Assembly (NCBI RefSeq): GCF_001667265.1
Contig: NZ_LZHW01000058.1
Span: 1-41,625, forward strand
Source of the DNA: Mycobacterium sp. ACS4331
GTDB taxonomy: Bacteria; Actinomycetota; Actinomycetes; Mycobacteriales; Mycobacteriaceae
DNA: 41,625 nt
Reading direction: 5' to 3'
Shown piece by piece: positions 1 to 7,236 of this stretch. Position 1 is the first letter of the stretch; each line of letters starts with the position of its first letter. A program made the position numbers and the translations under genes. The notes beneath the pieces were generated by a model. The model worked only from the letters and a program-made list of their open reading frames with translations. It made no database searches and was not told the DNA's origin.

Positions 1-249
1 TAGGCCGGGAGTGCTGCGCTCGGTACGGCTGGGTCTGCGATAGGACCTGCCGGTGGGATCGGGGTGGCGGGTGCGACTGGGGCTGACTGGGGCGGCGTCC
101 ATCGCTGGAGACTCGGCGGTCTGCTTGATCCACTTCGACGACGTGACCGGGTGGATGCCGAGATCCTCGGCGGTCTGCTTCTGCGGCTTGCCGGCCCGCA
201 CGAGCGCAATCGCGCGGGCACGGAACTCTGCCGGATACGGGCGGGGCAT
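1..249 (-). CDS. IS3-type transposase OrfA, N-terminal part (cut by window edge)
   Basis: Reading leftwards from the ATG at 249, the protein starts MPRPYPAEFRARAIALVRAG and continues with a helix-turn-helix (QTAEDLGIHPVTSSKWIKQ, about residues 24-42). This is the usual start of the OrfA HTH protein of IS3-family elements in actinobacteria, which binds the IS ends and is normally joined to OrfB by programmed frameshifting. From about residue 47 the sequence becomes Pro/Ser/Arg rich and does not resemble the expected leucine-zipper part, so the copy may be rearranged or frameshifted. The frame stays open to base 1. No OrfB can be seen because the window ends. Confidence 0.6.
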   Translation of the reverse strand, partial: MPRPYPAEFRARAIALVRAGKPQKQTAEDLGIHPVTSSKWIKQTAESPAMDAAPVSPSRTRHPDPTGRSYRRPSRTERSTPGL

Positions 250-430
250 GACGGTCAGCCTTTCGTACGGGCCGTCACTTAGTCACCGAATCTGGAACTC
301 AAACGGTGGGTCAGTTCAAGATGTCACCTATTCGTGCGGCAGACCCTTTCTTCGTGCAATTTCGTCCGTCACACGTGGATCTCCCCGCTTTGAATTGCAG
401 ATCGGGTCGCGTCCGCAGTTTCTCCGCTGA
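250..430. other. Non-coding stretch at the IS edge
   Basis: No credible gene lies here. The segment GGGTCAGTTCA near 308-318 reads TGAACTGACCC on the minus strand, upstream of the transposase start, where an IS3-type terminal inverted repeat would be expected. This could be the element's outer end, but the partner repeat is outside the window, so the assignment is inference only. No target-site duplication can be tested. Confidence 0.25.
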
Positions 431-597
431 GAGGGCTTAGAGCGCCACCTCGCGCAACGCCAAGTTGGATTCCGTAATCTCCAAGGAGCCTCTCGTTAGC
501 CGAGCGATTGTGCGACGAACTTGCGGCGGCAGTGACTGATGCTTCGCTTCGCCAATACGGCCCCACAATGGGCTTACCCCACGGCCCGCCGGGAACA

Positions 598-1199
598 TCA
601 GACACCGCATTCGCGCCTTAAGGATAGCTCAGCCGACCTGATATCGGCCTTGCGCGCTTCGATGTCGGTGGCTGGAGCGTCGGCCAATTGGTCCAAGATT
701 GCCCGGTGGTACGTACCGGCGAGCTTGTTGATGGCTGCTGCTAGGGCTTCGGGTGTTGCTGGATTCTCGCGGAGCGTGGATTGCAGGTAGTCACCTGACG
801 CATGGAGGGCCAACTTCAATTCGACTGATAGGACGAATGAATCTGTCGGGATGGTGCTAGTCCTCGATGATTCGGTTGTGAGTGCCGCATAAATCACGTC
901 GTATGCATCGCACACGGCCTCTGTGGCATCCGTGATCTCCTGCTCGCTGTACTGCGGCGAAGCTGACGCATCTGCGGCCGGAGCAGGCCGGAACCACGAG
1001 GCGATAGCCACCCCGAGCGCAACCGCCGCCAGCAGCGACACCAGAATCAGCGGAAGCCGGGACGGGCGACGTGCGGGAGGGGTCCTTGGGGAGGCCAGGG
1101 TGGCGGCGCTGTGGGACCGCTGGCGGCGTGGGTCGTACCTGTGTGGGGTTGGGGAGTTCCCGGTGCCGGCGGCAGCCCCCCGAACGGCGCATCGGACAT
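598..1199 (-). pseudogene. Frameshifted copy of the Pro-rich single-pass membrane protein
   Basis: Paralogue of the gene at 1494-2093. It has the same start (MSDAPFGGLPPAPGTPQPHT), but before the conserved GTCGCCCGTCCCGG it carries one base fewer than its sister. The ATG-1199 frame therefore runs into a TGA just after, while the rest (transmembrane segment LLAAVALGVAIASWF, then PAPAADASASPQYSEQEI and an all-helical C-terminus ending RRECGV) is in another frame, open from a GTG at 1041. Either this is a pseudogene, or a 147-aa form lacking the Pro-rich cytoplasmic tail is made from GTG-1041. A sequencing error in a C-run is a third possibility. Function is unknown. Confidence 0.65.
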
Positions 1200-1493
1200 T
1201 CTGCGATGGTAACCGGATTTTGCTGGTGCGCTATTCAGTGATTCGCCGGAGCGCGGTCTGTTCTAGCTGGGCAGTTGCGACCCCCTAGCCGCCACGACAC
1301 TCAAGCCGCACCCACCGCCAGCCGGGTTTGACCACCGAACAGAACCGTAATCGTGGTGCGATGACTCGGCCTGGCTCCTATCTCGAGATGCATTGGCTGC
1401 GGCGGCGACTGATGTTTCGCTAGGCCAGTGAGGGCCGATAACATAAGAACCCACGGACCACCTGGCATATCTAGCATGCGCACTGCCGCCTTA

Positions 1494-2093
1494 TCATTCG
1501 CACTGTCGCCTCACGGCAGTCTCGGCGGCGTCCATCTTCTCCTTGATCTGGTCGATGTCAGATTCTGGTGCATCGGCCAATCGAAGAAGGACGATTCTGT
1601 GATACGAGGATGCGAGTTGGGTGACCGCGTCGGCTAGTTCCGACGCGGTCGCGGGATGCAGTTGGAGTTTCGTCTGCAGGTAGTCGCCGGATGCGTGAAA
1701 AGCCAGTTGGACTTGAATGCCGATTATGTAAGCGACCGTGGGATCTGTGCTGGATTTCGCTCCGCTTGTAGTCATCGATGCGTATGTCGCATCCCACGCT
1801 TCACACATAGCTGAGTTCGCATCCGCGATCTCCTGCTCGTTGTACTGCGGCGAAGCTGACGCATCTGCGGCCGGAGCAGGCCGGAACCACGACGCGATAG
1901 CCACCGCGAGCGCAGCCACCGCAAGCAACGACACCATCACCAGCGGCAACCGGGACGGGCGACGCGTGGAAGGTGGCCCCTGGGGCGGCCATGGAGGAGG
2001 CGCAATGGGCGAGCTGGCGGCGTGGGTCATGCCTGTGTGGGGTTGGGGAGTTCCCGGTGCCGGCGGCAGCCCCCCGAACGGCGCATCGGACAT
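1494..2093 (-). CDS. Pro-rich single-pass membrane protein of unknown function (intact copy)
   Basis: A 199-aa protein. Residues 1-45 are Pro/Ala/Gly rich (predicted cytoplasmic tail), about 50-70 form a transmembrane helix (VMVSLLAVAALAVAIASWF), and the rest is a helical, probably extracytoplasmic domain starting PAPAADASASPQYNEQEIAD. Small proteins with this plan are common in mycobacteria; I do not recognise a function. The open frame continues upstream to 2849 but is antisense to the gene at 2295. ATG-2093 is preferred because it is shared with the neighbouring copy and lies 6 nt after a -10-like TACGAT (bases 2105-2100), a leaderless-promoter layout that the sister also keeps (TACCAT). 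It is followed by the duplicated unit. Confidence 0.6.
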   Translation of the reverse strand: MSDAPFGGLPPAPGTPQPHTGMTHAASSPIAPPPWPPQGPPSTRRPSRLPLVMVSLLAVAALAVAIASWFRPAPAADASASPQYNEQEIADANSAMCEAWDATYASMTTSGAKSSTDPTVAYIIGIQVQLAFHASGDYLQTKLQLHPATASELADAVTQLASSYHRIVLLRLADAPESDIDQIKEKMDAAETAVRRQCE

Positions 2094-2214
2094 TCTGCGA
2101 TCGTAACCGGATTTTGCTGGGGCGCTATTCAGTGATTCGCGGAATGCAGCTGTTCTAGCTGGGCAATTGCGACGCCCCAGCCACCAGGAGACTCCGGCAG
2201 GGCCGAATGACAGC

Positions 2215-2258
2215 CCGGGTTTGTACGCCGAACACGGCGTGTCGGCGTACAAACCCGG
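2215..2258. repeat. Perfect 17-bp inverted repeat (hairpin) upstream of the L,D-transpeptidase gene
   Basis: Arms 2215-2231 and 2242-2258 (CCGGGTTTGTACGCCGA and its complement) flank a 10-nt centre ACACGGCGTG. A related, less perfect copy lies at about 2979-3008, just after the gene. The hairpin could be a bidirectional terminator between the divergent genes, or a small dispersed palindromic element of REP type. Confidence 0.6.
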
Positions 2259-2294
2259 CCGGTCGCGAAGGGGGTGGGGGACGATGGGCGCACC

Positions 2295-2963
2295 ATGAAC
2301 CACGTGCGCCGTCTGCTCAGTGTGCTCATCGCCGGCTGCCTGGCCTTCGCCGTCGCACCGATCGCCCGTGCCGAGTTCACGCCGTGGTTCGCCAACAGCG
2401 TCGGCAACGCCACGCAGGTGCTGTCGGTCGTCGGCACCGGCGGATCGGACGCCCAGTTGGAGGTGTGGCAGCGCAGCGCCGCGGGCTGGCAACTGGCGGC
2501 TGCGGCCATCCCGGCCAAGATCGGGGCCAAGGGCATGTCGAAGGACCACTTCGACGGTTCGATGATGACGCCGATGGGCGTCTACACCCTGGACTTCGCC
2601 TTCGGCACCGACCCCAACCCGGGCGGCGGCCTGCAGTACGTCCAGGTCACGCCGGACCATTGGTGGGACGGCGACATGAAGAGTCCGACCTACAACCTCA
2701 TGCAGGTCTGCAAGAAAGACCAGTGCCCCTTCGACACCAACCCGAGCAGCGGCACCGAGAATCTGCACATTCCGCAGTACAAGCACGCGATTGTCATGGG
2801 CGTGAACAAGGAACGCGTGCCCGGCAAGGGCGGCGCGTTCTTCGTGCACACCACCGACGGCGGCGCCACCGCGGGGTGCGTGGCCATCGATGACGGCAAG
2901 CTCGTGGAGATCATGCGTTGGCTGCGGCCTGGCGCGATGATCGCCGTCACCAAGGCGCAGTAG
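2295..2963 (+). CDS. Secreted L,D-transpeptidase-like (YkuD family) protein, Rv0309-like
   Basis: A 222-aa exported protein. Residues 1-26 are a Sec signal peptide (MNHVRRLLSVLIAGCLAFAV, ending ARA). The mature part has the YkuD fold signature near the C-terminus: His185 in FFVHTTDGG and the catalytic-type Cys195 in GATAGCVAI. Enzymes of this family make or trim 3-3 peptide cross-links in mycobacterial peptidoglycan through an acyl-Cys intermediate. The short length and the position next to an NTF2-like gene recall M. tuberculosis Rv0309/Rv0310c (from memory). ATG-2295 is chosen because upstream codons in the same frame would disrupt the signal peptide. The gene stands alone, bracketed by two related palindromes. 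A trimming role rather than cross-linking is equally possible. Confidence 0.75.
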   Translation: MNHVRRLLSVLIAGCLAFAVAPIARAEFTPWFANSVGNATQVLSVVGTGGSDAQLEVWQRSAAGWQLAAAAIPAKIGAKGMSKDHFDGSMMTPMGVYTLDFAFGTDPNPGGGLQYVQVTPDHWWDGDMKSPTYNLMQVCKKDQCPFDTNPSSGTENLHIPQYKHAIVMGVNKERVPGKGGAFFVHTTDGGATAGCVAIDDGKLVEIMRWLRPGAMIAVTKAQ

Positions 2964-2978
2964 TCGAGCGCCCGCATT

Positions 2979-3008
2979 TGTACGCCCTGCCCGGCGTGTC
3001 GGTGTACA
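2979..3008. repeat. Second, imperfect copy of the palindromic element
   Basis: TGTACGCC (2979-2986) pairs with GGTGTACA (3001-3008) with one G-T pair. The core CCCGGCGTGTCGG matches the element at 2215-2258 base for base over most of its length. It lies between the stop codons of the convergent genes ending at 2963 and 3060, a typical terminator position. Confidence 0.5.
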
Positions 3009-3059
3009 GACACGGCCCCTCGCGGGATGGGAAGTTGCGCGCGGGTGGGCAGCAGAAGG

Positions 3060-3524
3060 TCAGTCCAGTGCAGCGCCGGGCGTCAGCTTGAAATCCAGTC
3101 CCTTCAGAGACATCGTCGCCTCGTAGGTGCGCTCATAGCCGGTGGCGCAGATCCTCCACCCGTCGGCCGTGCGCCGATACCGGTCGTTGTAGAAGGCCGC
3201 CCCGATCAGCATGAAGTCGAAGTCCGGCACCATCACGCGGTCCTGCAGGTACCACGTCGCGGTCGCTTCATCACCGTCGATCGTGATCTCGGGGTGGGTG
3301 ACCCGATGCTCGGTGATCACGTTGGGCGGCAGGGAGGAGCGCATGTAGGCCACCAGCGATTCTCGGTCGGTGAAGTGGTGCTCCTCGCCGACGGACGAAC
3401 CGTAGTCGCCGACGACGTCCTCGGTCAGCGTCGCCGCGAAGTCCTCCCACTTCTTGGTGTCCAGTGCGCGCAGGTAGCGGTACTTGACCTGCTTGATGTC
3501 TTCCAGATCGCCCATGGCCAACAT
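3060..3524 (-). CDS. NTF2-like / SnoaL-fold protein, Rv0310c-like
   Basis: A 154-aa cone-shaped alpha+beta barrel protein of the NTF2/SnoaL superfamily. The N-terminal helix motif (EDIKQVKYRYLRALDTKKW) is typical of the SnoaL_4 branch, which includes ring-hydroxylating dioxygenase small subunits, polyketide cyclases and dehydratases. The strand pattern EATATWYLQDRV and DGWRICATGYERTYE completes the fold. No catalytic residue set can be named, so the substrate is unknown. Start: ATG-3524 gives MLAMGDLED; ATG-3515 (MGDLED) is an equally likely start. It is convergent with the L,D-transpeptidase gene and divergent from the LysM gene across a palindrome-rich gap. Confidence 0.75.
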   Translation of the reverse strand: MLAMGDLEDIKQVKYRYLRALDTKKWEDFAATLTEDVVGDYGSSVGEEHHFTDRESLVAYMRSSLPPNVITEHRVTHPEITIDGDEATATWYLQDRVMVPDFDFMLIGAAFYNDRYRRTADGWRICATGYERTYEATMSLKGLDFKLTPGAALD

Positions 3525-3536
3525 TGCAGCACACGC

Positions 3537-3573
3537 CTCACCTTCGCCGGGGCGAAGGTGAGTAGTCGACTAC
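3537..3573. promoter_or_regulatory. Two adjacent palindromes in a divergent promoter region
   Basis: A perfect 12-bp inverted repeat, CTCACCTTCGCC (3537-3548) and its complement (3551-3562) with a 2-bp spacer, abuts a perfect 12-bp palindrome GTAGTCGACTAC (3562-3573). Both lie in the 86-bp gap between the divergent NTF2-like and LysM genes. The layout fits operators for a dimeric regulator. Which protein binds is not known; the TetR encoded at 4219-4854 is a candidate by proximity only. Confidence 0.4.
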
Positions 3574-3610
3574 GCGTGTCCGGCCGCCAGGCAGGGCCGA
3601 ATGTGATCGG

Positions 3611-4255
3611 ATGGCATCTCTACACCATGTCGCCAGTGGCGACACCCTGCGTTCACTGGCCCGGCGGTTCTTCGCCGACCAAGAACTGGCAGGAGCGCTG
3701 GCCGCGGCCAACGGACTGGCCCCATCGGACGAACTGGTCGTGGGCCAGGACCTCCTCGTCCCCTACATCACCAGGCGGCACCTGGTCTCCGAAGCCGACA
3801 CCCTCTTCGATCTCGCTGAGCTGTACTACGGCGACGGTGCGATGTTCCCCGCCCTGGCCGCCGCGAACCACATCGCAGCGCCGTATCTGCTCGCGCAGGG
3901 GCAGGATCTGCTGATTCCCGATCTGGTCAACGTCAGCCATCACATCGTCTACCCCGGTGACACCCTGCGGGACTTCGCGATCCGCTGGTACAACGACGAA
4001 CGCTGCGATGTCCTTATCGAGTACGCCAACCACCTTGCCAGCCCCGACGACATCGAAGTCGGTCAGAAACTGATCCGCCCCGCTCTGAATCGCCGCCACA
4101 TCGTCGAGGAGTTCGAGACCTGGGAGCAGATGAGTCAGCGCTGGTATGGCGACCCCCGCCTGCAGGGCCTGATCGCCGCCGCCAATCATCTTCCGGTGGA
4201 GAAACTTCCGCCAGTCGGTCAGACGGTCTTCTTCCCGGATCTCGCCGAATTCTGA
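3611..4255 (+). CDS. Four-LysM repeat protein without signal peptide
   Basis: A 214-aa protein made almost entirely of four LysM modules (about residues 4-51, 56-104, 110-157 and 162-210). Each has the pattern H-x-V-x-x-G-D/E-T-L, then xxLAxxxY/FGD, then AANxL and VGQxLxxP. The fourth repeat is the most divergent (HIVEEFETWEQMSQRWYGD). LysM modules bind N-acetylglucosamine-containing glycans, chiefly peptidoglycan. No signal peptide, lipobox or membrane segment is visible, so the protein is either cytoplasmic or leaves the cell by another route. The same absence is seen in the LysM-esterase at 17377. Its 3' end overlaps the convergent TetR gene by 37 bp. Confidence 0.8.
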   Translation: MASLHHVASGDTLRSLARRFFADQELAGALAAANGLAPSDELVVGQDLLVPYITRRHLVSEADTLFDLAELYYGDGAMFPALAAANHIAAPYLLAQGQDLLIPDLVNVSHHIVYPGDTLRDFAIRWYNDERCDVLIEYANHLASPDDIEVGQKLIRPALNRRHIVEEFETWEQMSQRWYGDPRLQGLIAAANHLPVEKLPPVGQTVFFPDLAEF

Positions 4256-4854
4256 AGGAACACAGTCGCCATCTTCACCAGGGTGGCTCGTTCCCGCTGC
4301 CACTCGATGGGTGCACCGATCACCATGTCGGCCAGGACCATGCCCCGGAGCGCGGCCCAGATGACCTGTGCCACTTCGTGATCCGCAGGGTCCTCGGAGA
4401 TCAGCCGGCCCAGCCCGTTGATCGCGTCGTTCATGTCGAGCAGATGCCGGCGCGACGACTCGCCGAGGCTTCCCCTGGTGGCCTGCAGGATCTCGAACGC
4501 GGCCATCGAGGTCGGACTCCGGTAGCACTCCCAGGCGATGTCGACGACGGTCTCGATGCGGGCCTGCAGTGGCAGGCCGGAGACGTCGGCCGTCGAGAGG
4601 CTGTCGATGAGACGGGCGACACCGTCGTCGACGACGGCCATGAGCAGTCCGTTGCGATCTCCGAAGTGGTACTGGATGACGCCCCAGGTGACGCCGGCAC
4701 GCTCGGCGACGTGTTTGGCCGTCGCTGCCGGAAAGCCCTCTTCGACCACACAGCGCACGGTCTCGTCGATGATCTTCGCGCGGGTGTCATCGCCGCGTTT
4801 GCGGGGCGCGGTGGTGCGGCGGGTCGGCATGCCCGACGAAGCCGAACTTGTCAT
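4219..4854 (-). CDS. TetR-family transcriptional regulator
   Basis: A 211-aa regulator. Residues about 20-67 form the TetR N-terminal DNA-binding domain (AKIIDETVRCVVEEGFPAAT, AKHVAERAGVTWGVIQYHFG). The C-terminal helical domain (ligand binding and dimerisation) is of the usual length and contains ESSRRHLLDMNDAINGLGRL. It is divergent from the operon 4893-7173 with only 38 bp between start codons, so it probably represses that operon and itself. Its ligand is unknown. The last 37 bp overlap the end of the LysM gene. Confidence 0.85.
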   Translation of the reverse strand: MTSSASSGMPTRRTTAPRKRGDDTRAKIIDETVRCVVEEGFPAATAKHVAERAGVTWGVIQYHFGDRNGLLMAVVDDGVARLIDSLSTADVSGLPLQARIETVVDIAWECYRSPTSMAAFEILQATRGSLGESSRRHLLDMNDAINGLGRLISEDPADHEVAQVIWAALRGMVLADMVIGAPIEWQRERATLVKMATVFLQNSARSGKKTV

Positions 4855-4856
4855 CG

Positions 4857-4887
4857 TTGACTTTATAACATTGACGACTCTATGTTG
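4857..4887. promoter_or_regulatory. Divergent promoter/operator region of the TetR gene and the 4893 operon
   Basis: The 38-bp gap holds AACAT (4867-4871) and ATGTT (4882-4886), an inverted repeat with a 10-bp spacer, plus two TTGAC direct repeats and a TATAAC -10-like hexamer. So short a gap between a TetR gene and its divergent neighbour normally contains the operator. The exact footprint is inferred. Confidence 0.4.
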
Positions 4888-4892
4888 AAAGC

Positions 4893-6125
4893 GTGACTAC
4901 AGCCCCCAGTCGCTTCGCTTCGTTGTCGCGCGCCGAACTGGCCACGCTGGTGCCCGAGCTGCTGCTCATCGGACAGATGATCGATCGTTCCGGAATGGCC
5001 TGGTGCATCAGCAGTTTCGGCCGGGAGGAGATGCTGCAGATCGCCATCGAGGAGTGGGCGGGCGCCAGTCCGATCTACACCAAGCGGCTGCAGCGGGCGC
5101 TGAAGTTCGAAGGGGACGACGTCCCGACGATCTTCAAGGGCATGCAGCTCGACATCGGCGCCCCGCCACAGTTCATGGACTTCCGCTACGTCATCCACGA
5201 CCGCTACCACGGCGAGTTCCACCTGGACCACTGCGGCGCCCTGCTCGATGTCGAACCCATGGGTGAGGACTACGTCCGCGGGATGTGCCACGACATCGAG
5301 GATCCGACGTTCGATGCGACGGCCGTCGCCACCAACGCGCGGGCCCAGATCCGGCCCATCCACCGCCCGCCCCGCACGCCTGCGGACCGGCACCCGCACT
5401 GCGCCTGGACGGTGTCCATCGACGAGTCGAACCCCGAGGTGTCGGGCCTGCCGCCGTTGGCGATCATCGAGCAGACCCGGGCCGCGACATGGCCGCTGGC
5501 ACCCATCGACACCGCAGACGAGGGACACTCGGACTACTCCGGCCCTCTCGTGAGCGACTTCGACTTCGCCGGCTTCTCCAAATCGGCGCTCGTGCGCATC
5601 GCCGATGAGGTCTGCCTCGAGATGCACCTGCTCAACCTGTCGTTCGTGCTCGCGGTCAACGCCAGGGCCACCGACGCGGACCAGGCCCGCGACATCTGCA
5701 CCAAGCAGCTGATCGGCCTGGCCGGCCTCGCCGCCGAACGGATCCACAAGGCGCTCAAGCTCCCCGGCGGCGTCGAGGGAGTGCTGCGGACGCTCGAACT
5801 GCATCCGCTGGTCAATCCGAACGGTTACGTCGACGCCGAGTTCACCGGCGAGCGCATGCTCGTGCACCGCAGCGCTGCCCACGACGACGGCGCCTGGATC
5901 TCGCTGTGCGGACCCGGTTCGACGCAGGCGCTGCAGGCCATCGCCACGGGCGTCGACCCCTTCGTCATCGCGAACGTGGACGGCACCGACACCGACTGGA
6001 CGCTGGAATTGACCGTCGGCGACACCGCCACCAAGGTGCAGTCAGAGGTCGAGGTGGTGAAGTTCAGCGCTGGCGCCGACTTCGTCTTCGAACCGCGCAA
6101 GTCCCTGCCGCTGACCGTCGTCTGA
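4893..6125 (+). CDS. Conserved protein of unknown function, 410 aa (Rv0311-like)
   Basis: Starts with GTG at 4893. The protein is soluble, with no signal peptide or membrane helix. A central His/Cys/Asp-rich stretch (residues about 105-140: YHGEFHLDHCGALLDVEP, GMCHDIEDPTFDATA) looks like a metal or catalytic site. The rest is alpha/beta. Its length and neighbours match M. tuberculosis Rv0311 as I remember it, a protein without assigned function. The next gene starts 4 bp after its stop, so the two form an operon, probably under the divergent TetR. I cannot name a reaction; a redox or hydrolytic step paired with the downstream oxidoreductase is only a guess. Confidence 0.6.
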   Translation: MTTAPSRFASLSRAELATLVPELLLIGQMIDRSGMAWCISSFGREEMLQIAIEEWAGASPIYTKRLQRALKFEGDDVPTIFKGMQLDIGAPPQFMDFRYVIHDRYHGEFHLDHCGALLDVEPMGEDYVRGMCHDIEDPTFDATAVATNARAQIRPIHRPPRTPADRHPHCAWTVSIDESNPEVSGLPPLAIIEQTRAATWPLAPIDTADEGHSDYSGPLVSDFDFAGFSKSALVRIADEVCLEMHLLNLSFVLAVNARATDADQARDICTKQLIGLAGLAAERIHKALKLPGGVEGVLRTLELHPLVNPNGYVDAEFTGERMLVHRSAAHDDGAWISLCGPGSTQALQAIATGVDPFVIANVDGTDTDWTLELTVGDTATKVQSEVEVVKFSAGADFVFEPRKSLPLTVV

Positions 6126-6129
6126 CGTC

Positions 6130-7173
6130 ATGACATATCGCGTCCTGCAGTGGGGCACCGGCGCAGTGGGGCGAGAAGCGTTGCGCGGCATCCTCGATCA
6201 CCCCGATCTCACCCTCGCCGCGGTGAAGGTGTACACCGACGCCAAGGTGGGGCTGGACGCAGGCGAACTCATCGGACGACCCGACGTGGGCGTACGGACC
6301 GCTCTCAGCGTCGAGGACTGTCTGGCCCAGGTCGACTGCGTGCTCTACACCCCGCGGACGCCGTCCGTCGACGACGTGTGCCGACTGCTGTCGTCGGGTG
6401 TCAACGTCGTCACCACATCCTTCGCGTTCCATCCGGCCCGCATGGACACCGTCGACCGGGATCGGCTGCTCACCGCCTGTCACGCCGGAGGCGCATCGCT
6501 GCACGGGACGGGGCTGAATCCAGGCAATGTCGGAGTGGTTGTCCCGCTGGCACTTTCAGGGATGTGCCGCGAGATCGAGCGGGTCACCGTGCAGGAGCGC
6601 GCCGACTGGTCGATGTATGACAGTGTCGACATCACGTTCGACCAGATGTGTTTCGGGCAGCCGCCGGACAGGGTCAGCGAACAGGTCGAGAGCCTGCGGT
6701 TCACCAGCGAGCTTTTCCGGCAGCAGGTCTGGCTGCTCGGGGACACTCTCGGCGCCGACCTGGACGAGGTGATCACCGACCTCGAGGTGATCCCCGCCAG
6801 CGAAGACAGGCACGTCTTCGGCCGAACTCTGCGAGCCGGCACGGTCGCGGGCCAGCGGTGGCGCTGGTCGGGGCGCAGCGGGGGTGCCACGCGCGTTGAA
6901 GTCGAGACGCTGTGGACGGTCGGCAAACGGCAACCCGCGCACTGGCCCACCCCGCAGCACGGCTGGACCATCACGATTGAGGGCACCCCGTCGGTGCAGA
7001 CGCACGTGATGACGTTGGCCAGCTTCGTCCGCGATGTGCCGCTGGCCGAGCATGTCCAGTCGGCCAGCGTGGCCACCGCGATGCAGGCCGTCAATGCGGT
7101 GCCGGGAGTGTGCGACGCCGCGGCGGGTTTCACCACGATGGCCGACATCCCGTTCGTGTGGCACCGCCGGTGA
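6130..7173 (+). CDS. DapB-like NAD(P)H-dependent oxidoreductase
   Basis: A 347-aa protein with an N-terminal Rossmann fold (MTYRVLQWGTGAVGREALRG; dinucleotide loop G9-T-G-A-V-G14) of the dihydrodipicolinate reductase N-terminal family. Its overall layout is like 2,4-diaminopentanoate dehydrogenase and related amine dehydrogenase-like proteins common in mycobacteria. Residues SGVNVVTTSFAFHPAR and HGTGLNPGNVG match the conserved core of that subgroup. It is about 100 aa longer than true DapB, so lysine synthesis is unlikely; the substrate is unknown. It is co-transcribed with the 410-aa protein before it (4-bp gap). Confidence 0.7.
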   Translation: MTYRVLQWGTGAVGREALRGILDHPDLTLAAVKVYTDAKVGLDAGELIGRPDVGVRTALSVEDCLAQVDCVLYTPRTPSVDDVCRLLSSGVNVVTTSFAFHPARMDTVDRDRLLTACHAGGASLHGTGLNPGNVGVVVPLALSGMCREIERVTVQERADWSMYDSVDITFDQMCFGQPPDRVSEQVESLRFTSELFRQQVWLLGDTLGADLDEVITDLEVIPASEDRHVFGRTLRAGTVAGQRWRWSGRSGGATRVEVETLWTVGKRQPAHWPTPQHGWTITIEGTPSVQTHVMTLASFVRDVPLAEHVQSASVATAMQAVNAVPGVCDAAAGFTTMADIPFVWHRR

Positions 7174-7236
7174 TCGGCGACTGCCGCTAGGGTGGGGGAC
7201 TGGCCGCAGCCCCTGTTACGACGCAAGGTGTATTCA

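Larger units (their letters stand above)
430..2190. repeat. Tandem duplication, two units of about 894 bp
   Basis: Two head-to-tail units can be aligned by eye. The gene starts at 1199 and 2093 are 894 bp apart. The best conserved part is the first ~100 bp of each gene plus ~95 bp upstream (1200-1297 against 2094-2190), including the shared stretch GTAACCGGATTTTGCTGG. The downstream parts (about 430-597 and 1310-1493) still align, but with many substitutions and at least one single-base indel. The units are therefore an old duplication whose 5' parts have stayed similar, either under constraint or through gene conversion. Confidence 0.75.

Noticed and set aside
2094..2849. Upstream extension of the Pro-rich membrane protein frame to 451 codons
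   Set aside because: It crosses a perfect hairpin and the L,D-transpeptidase gene in antisense; the ATG at 2093 is shared with the duplicated copy.
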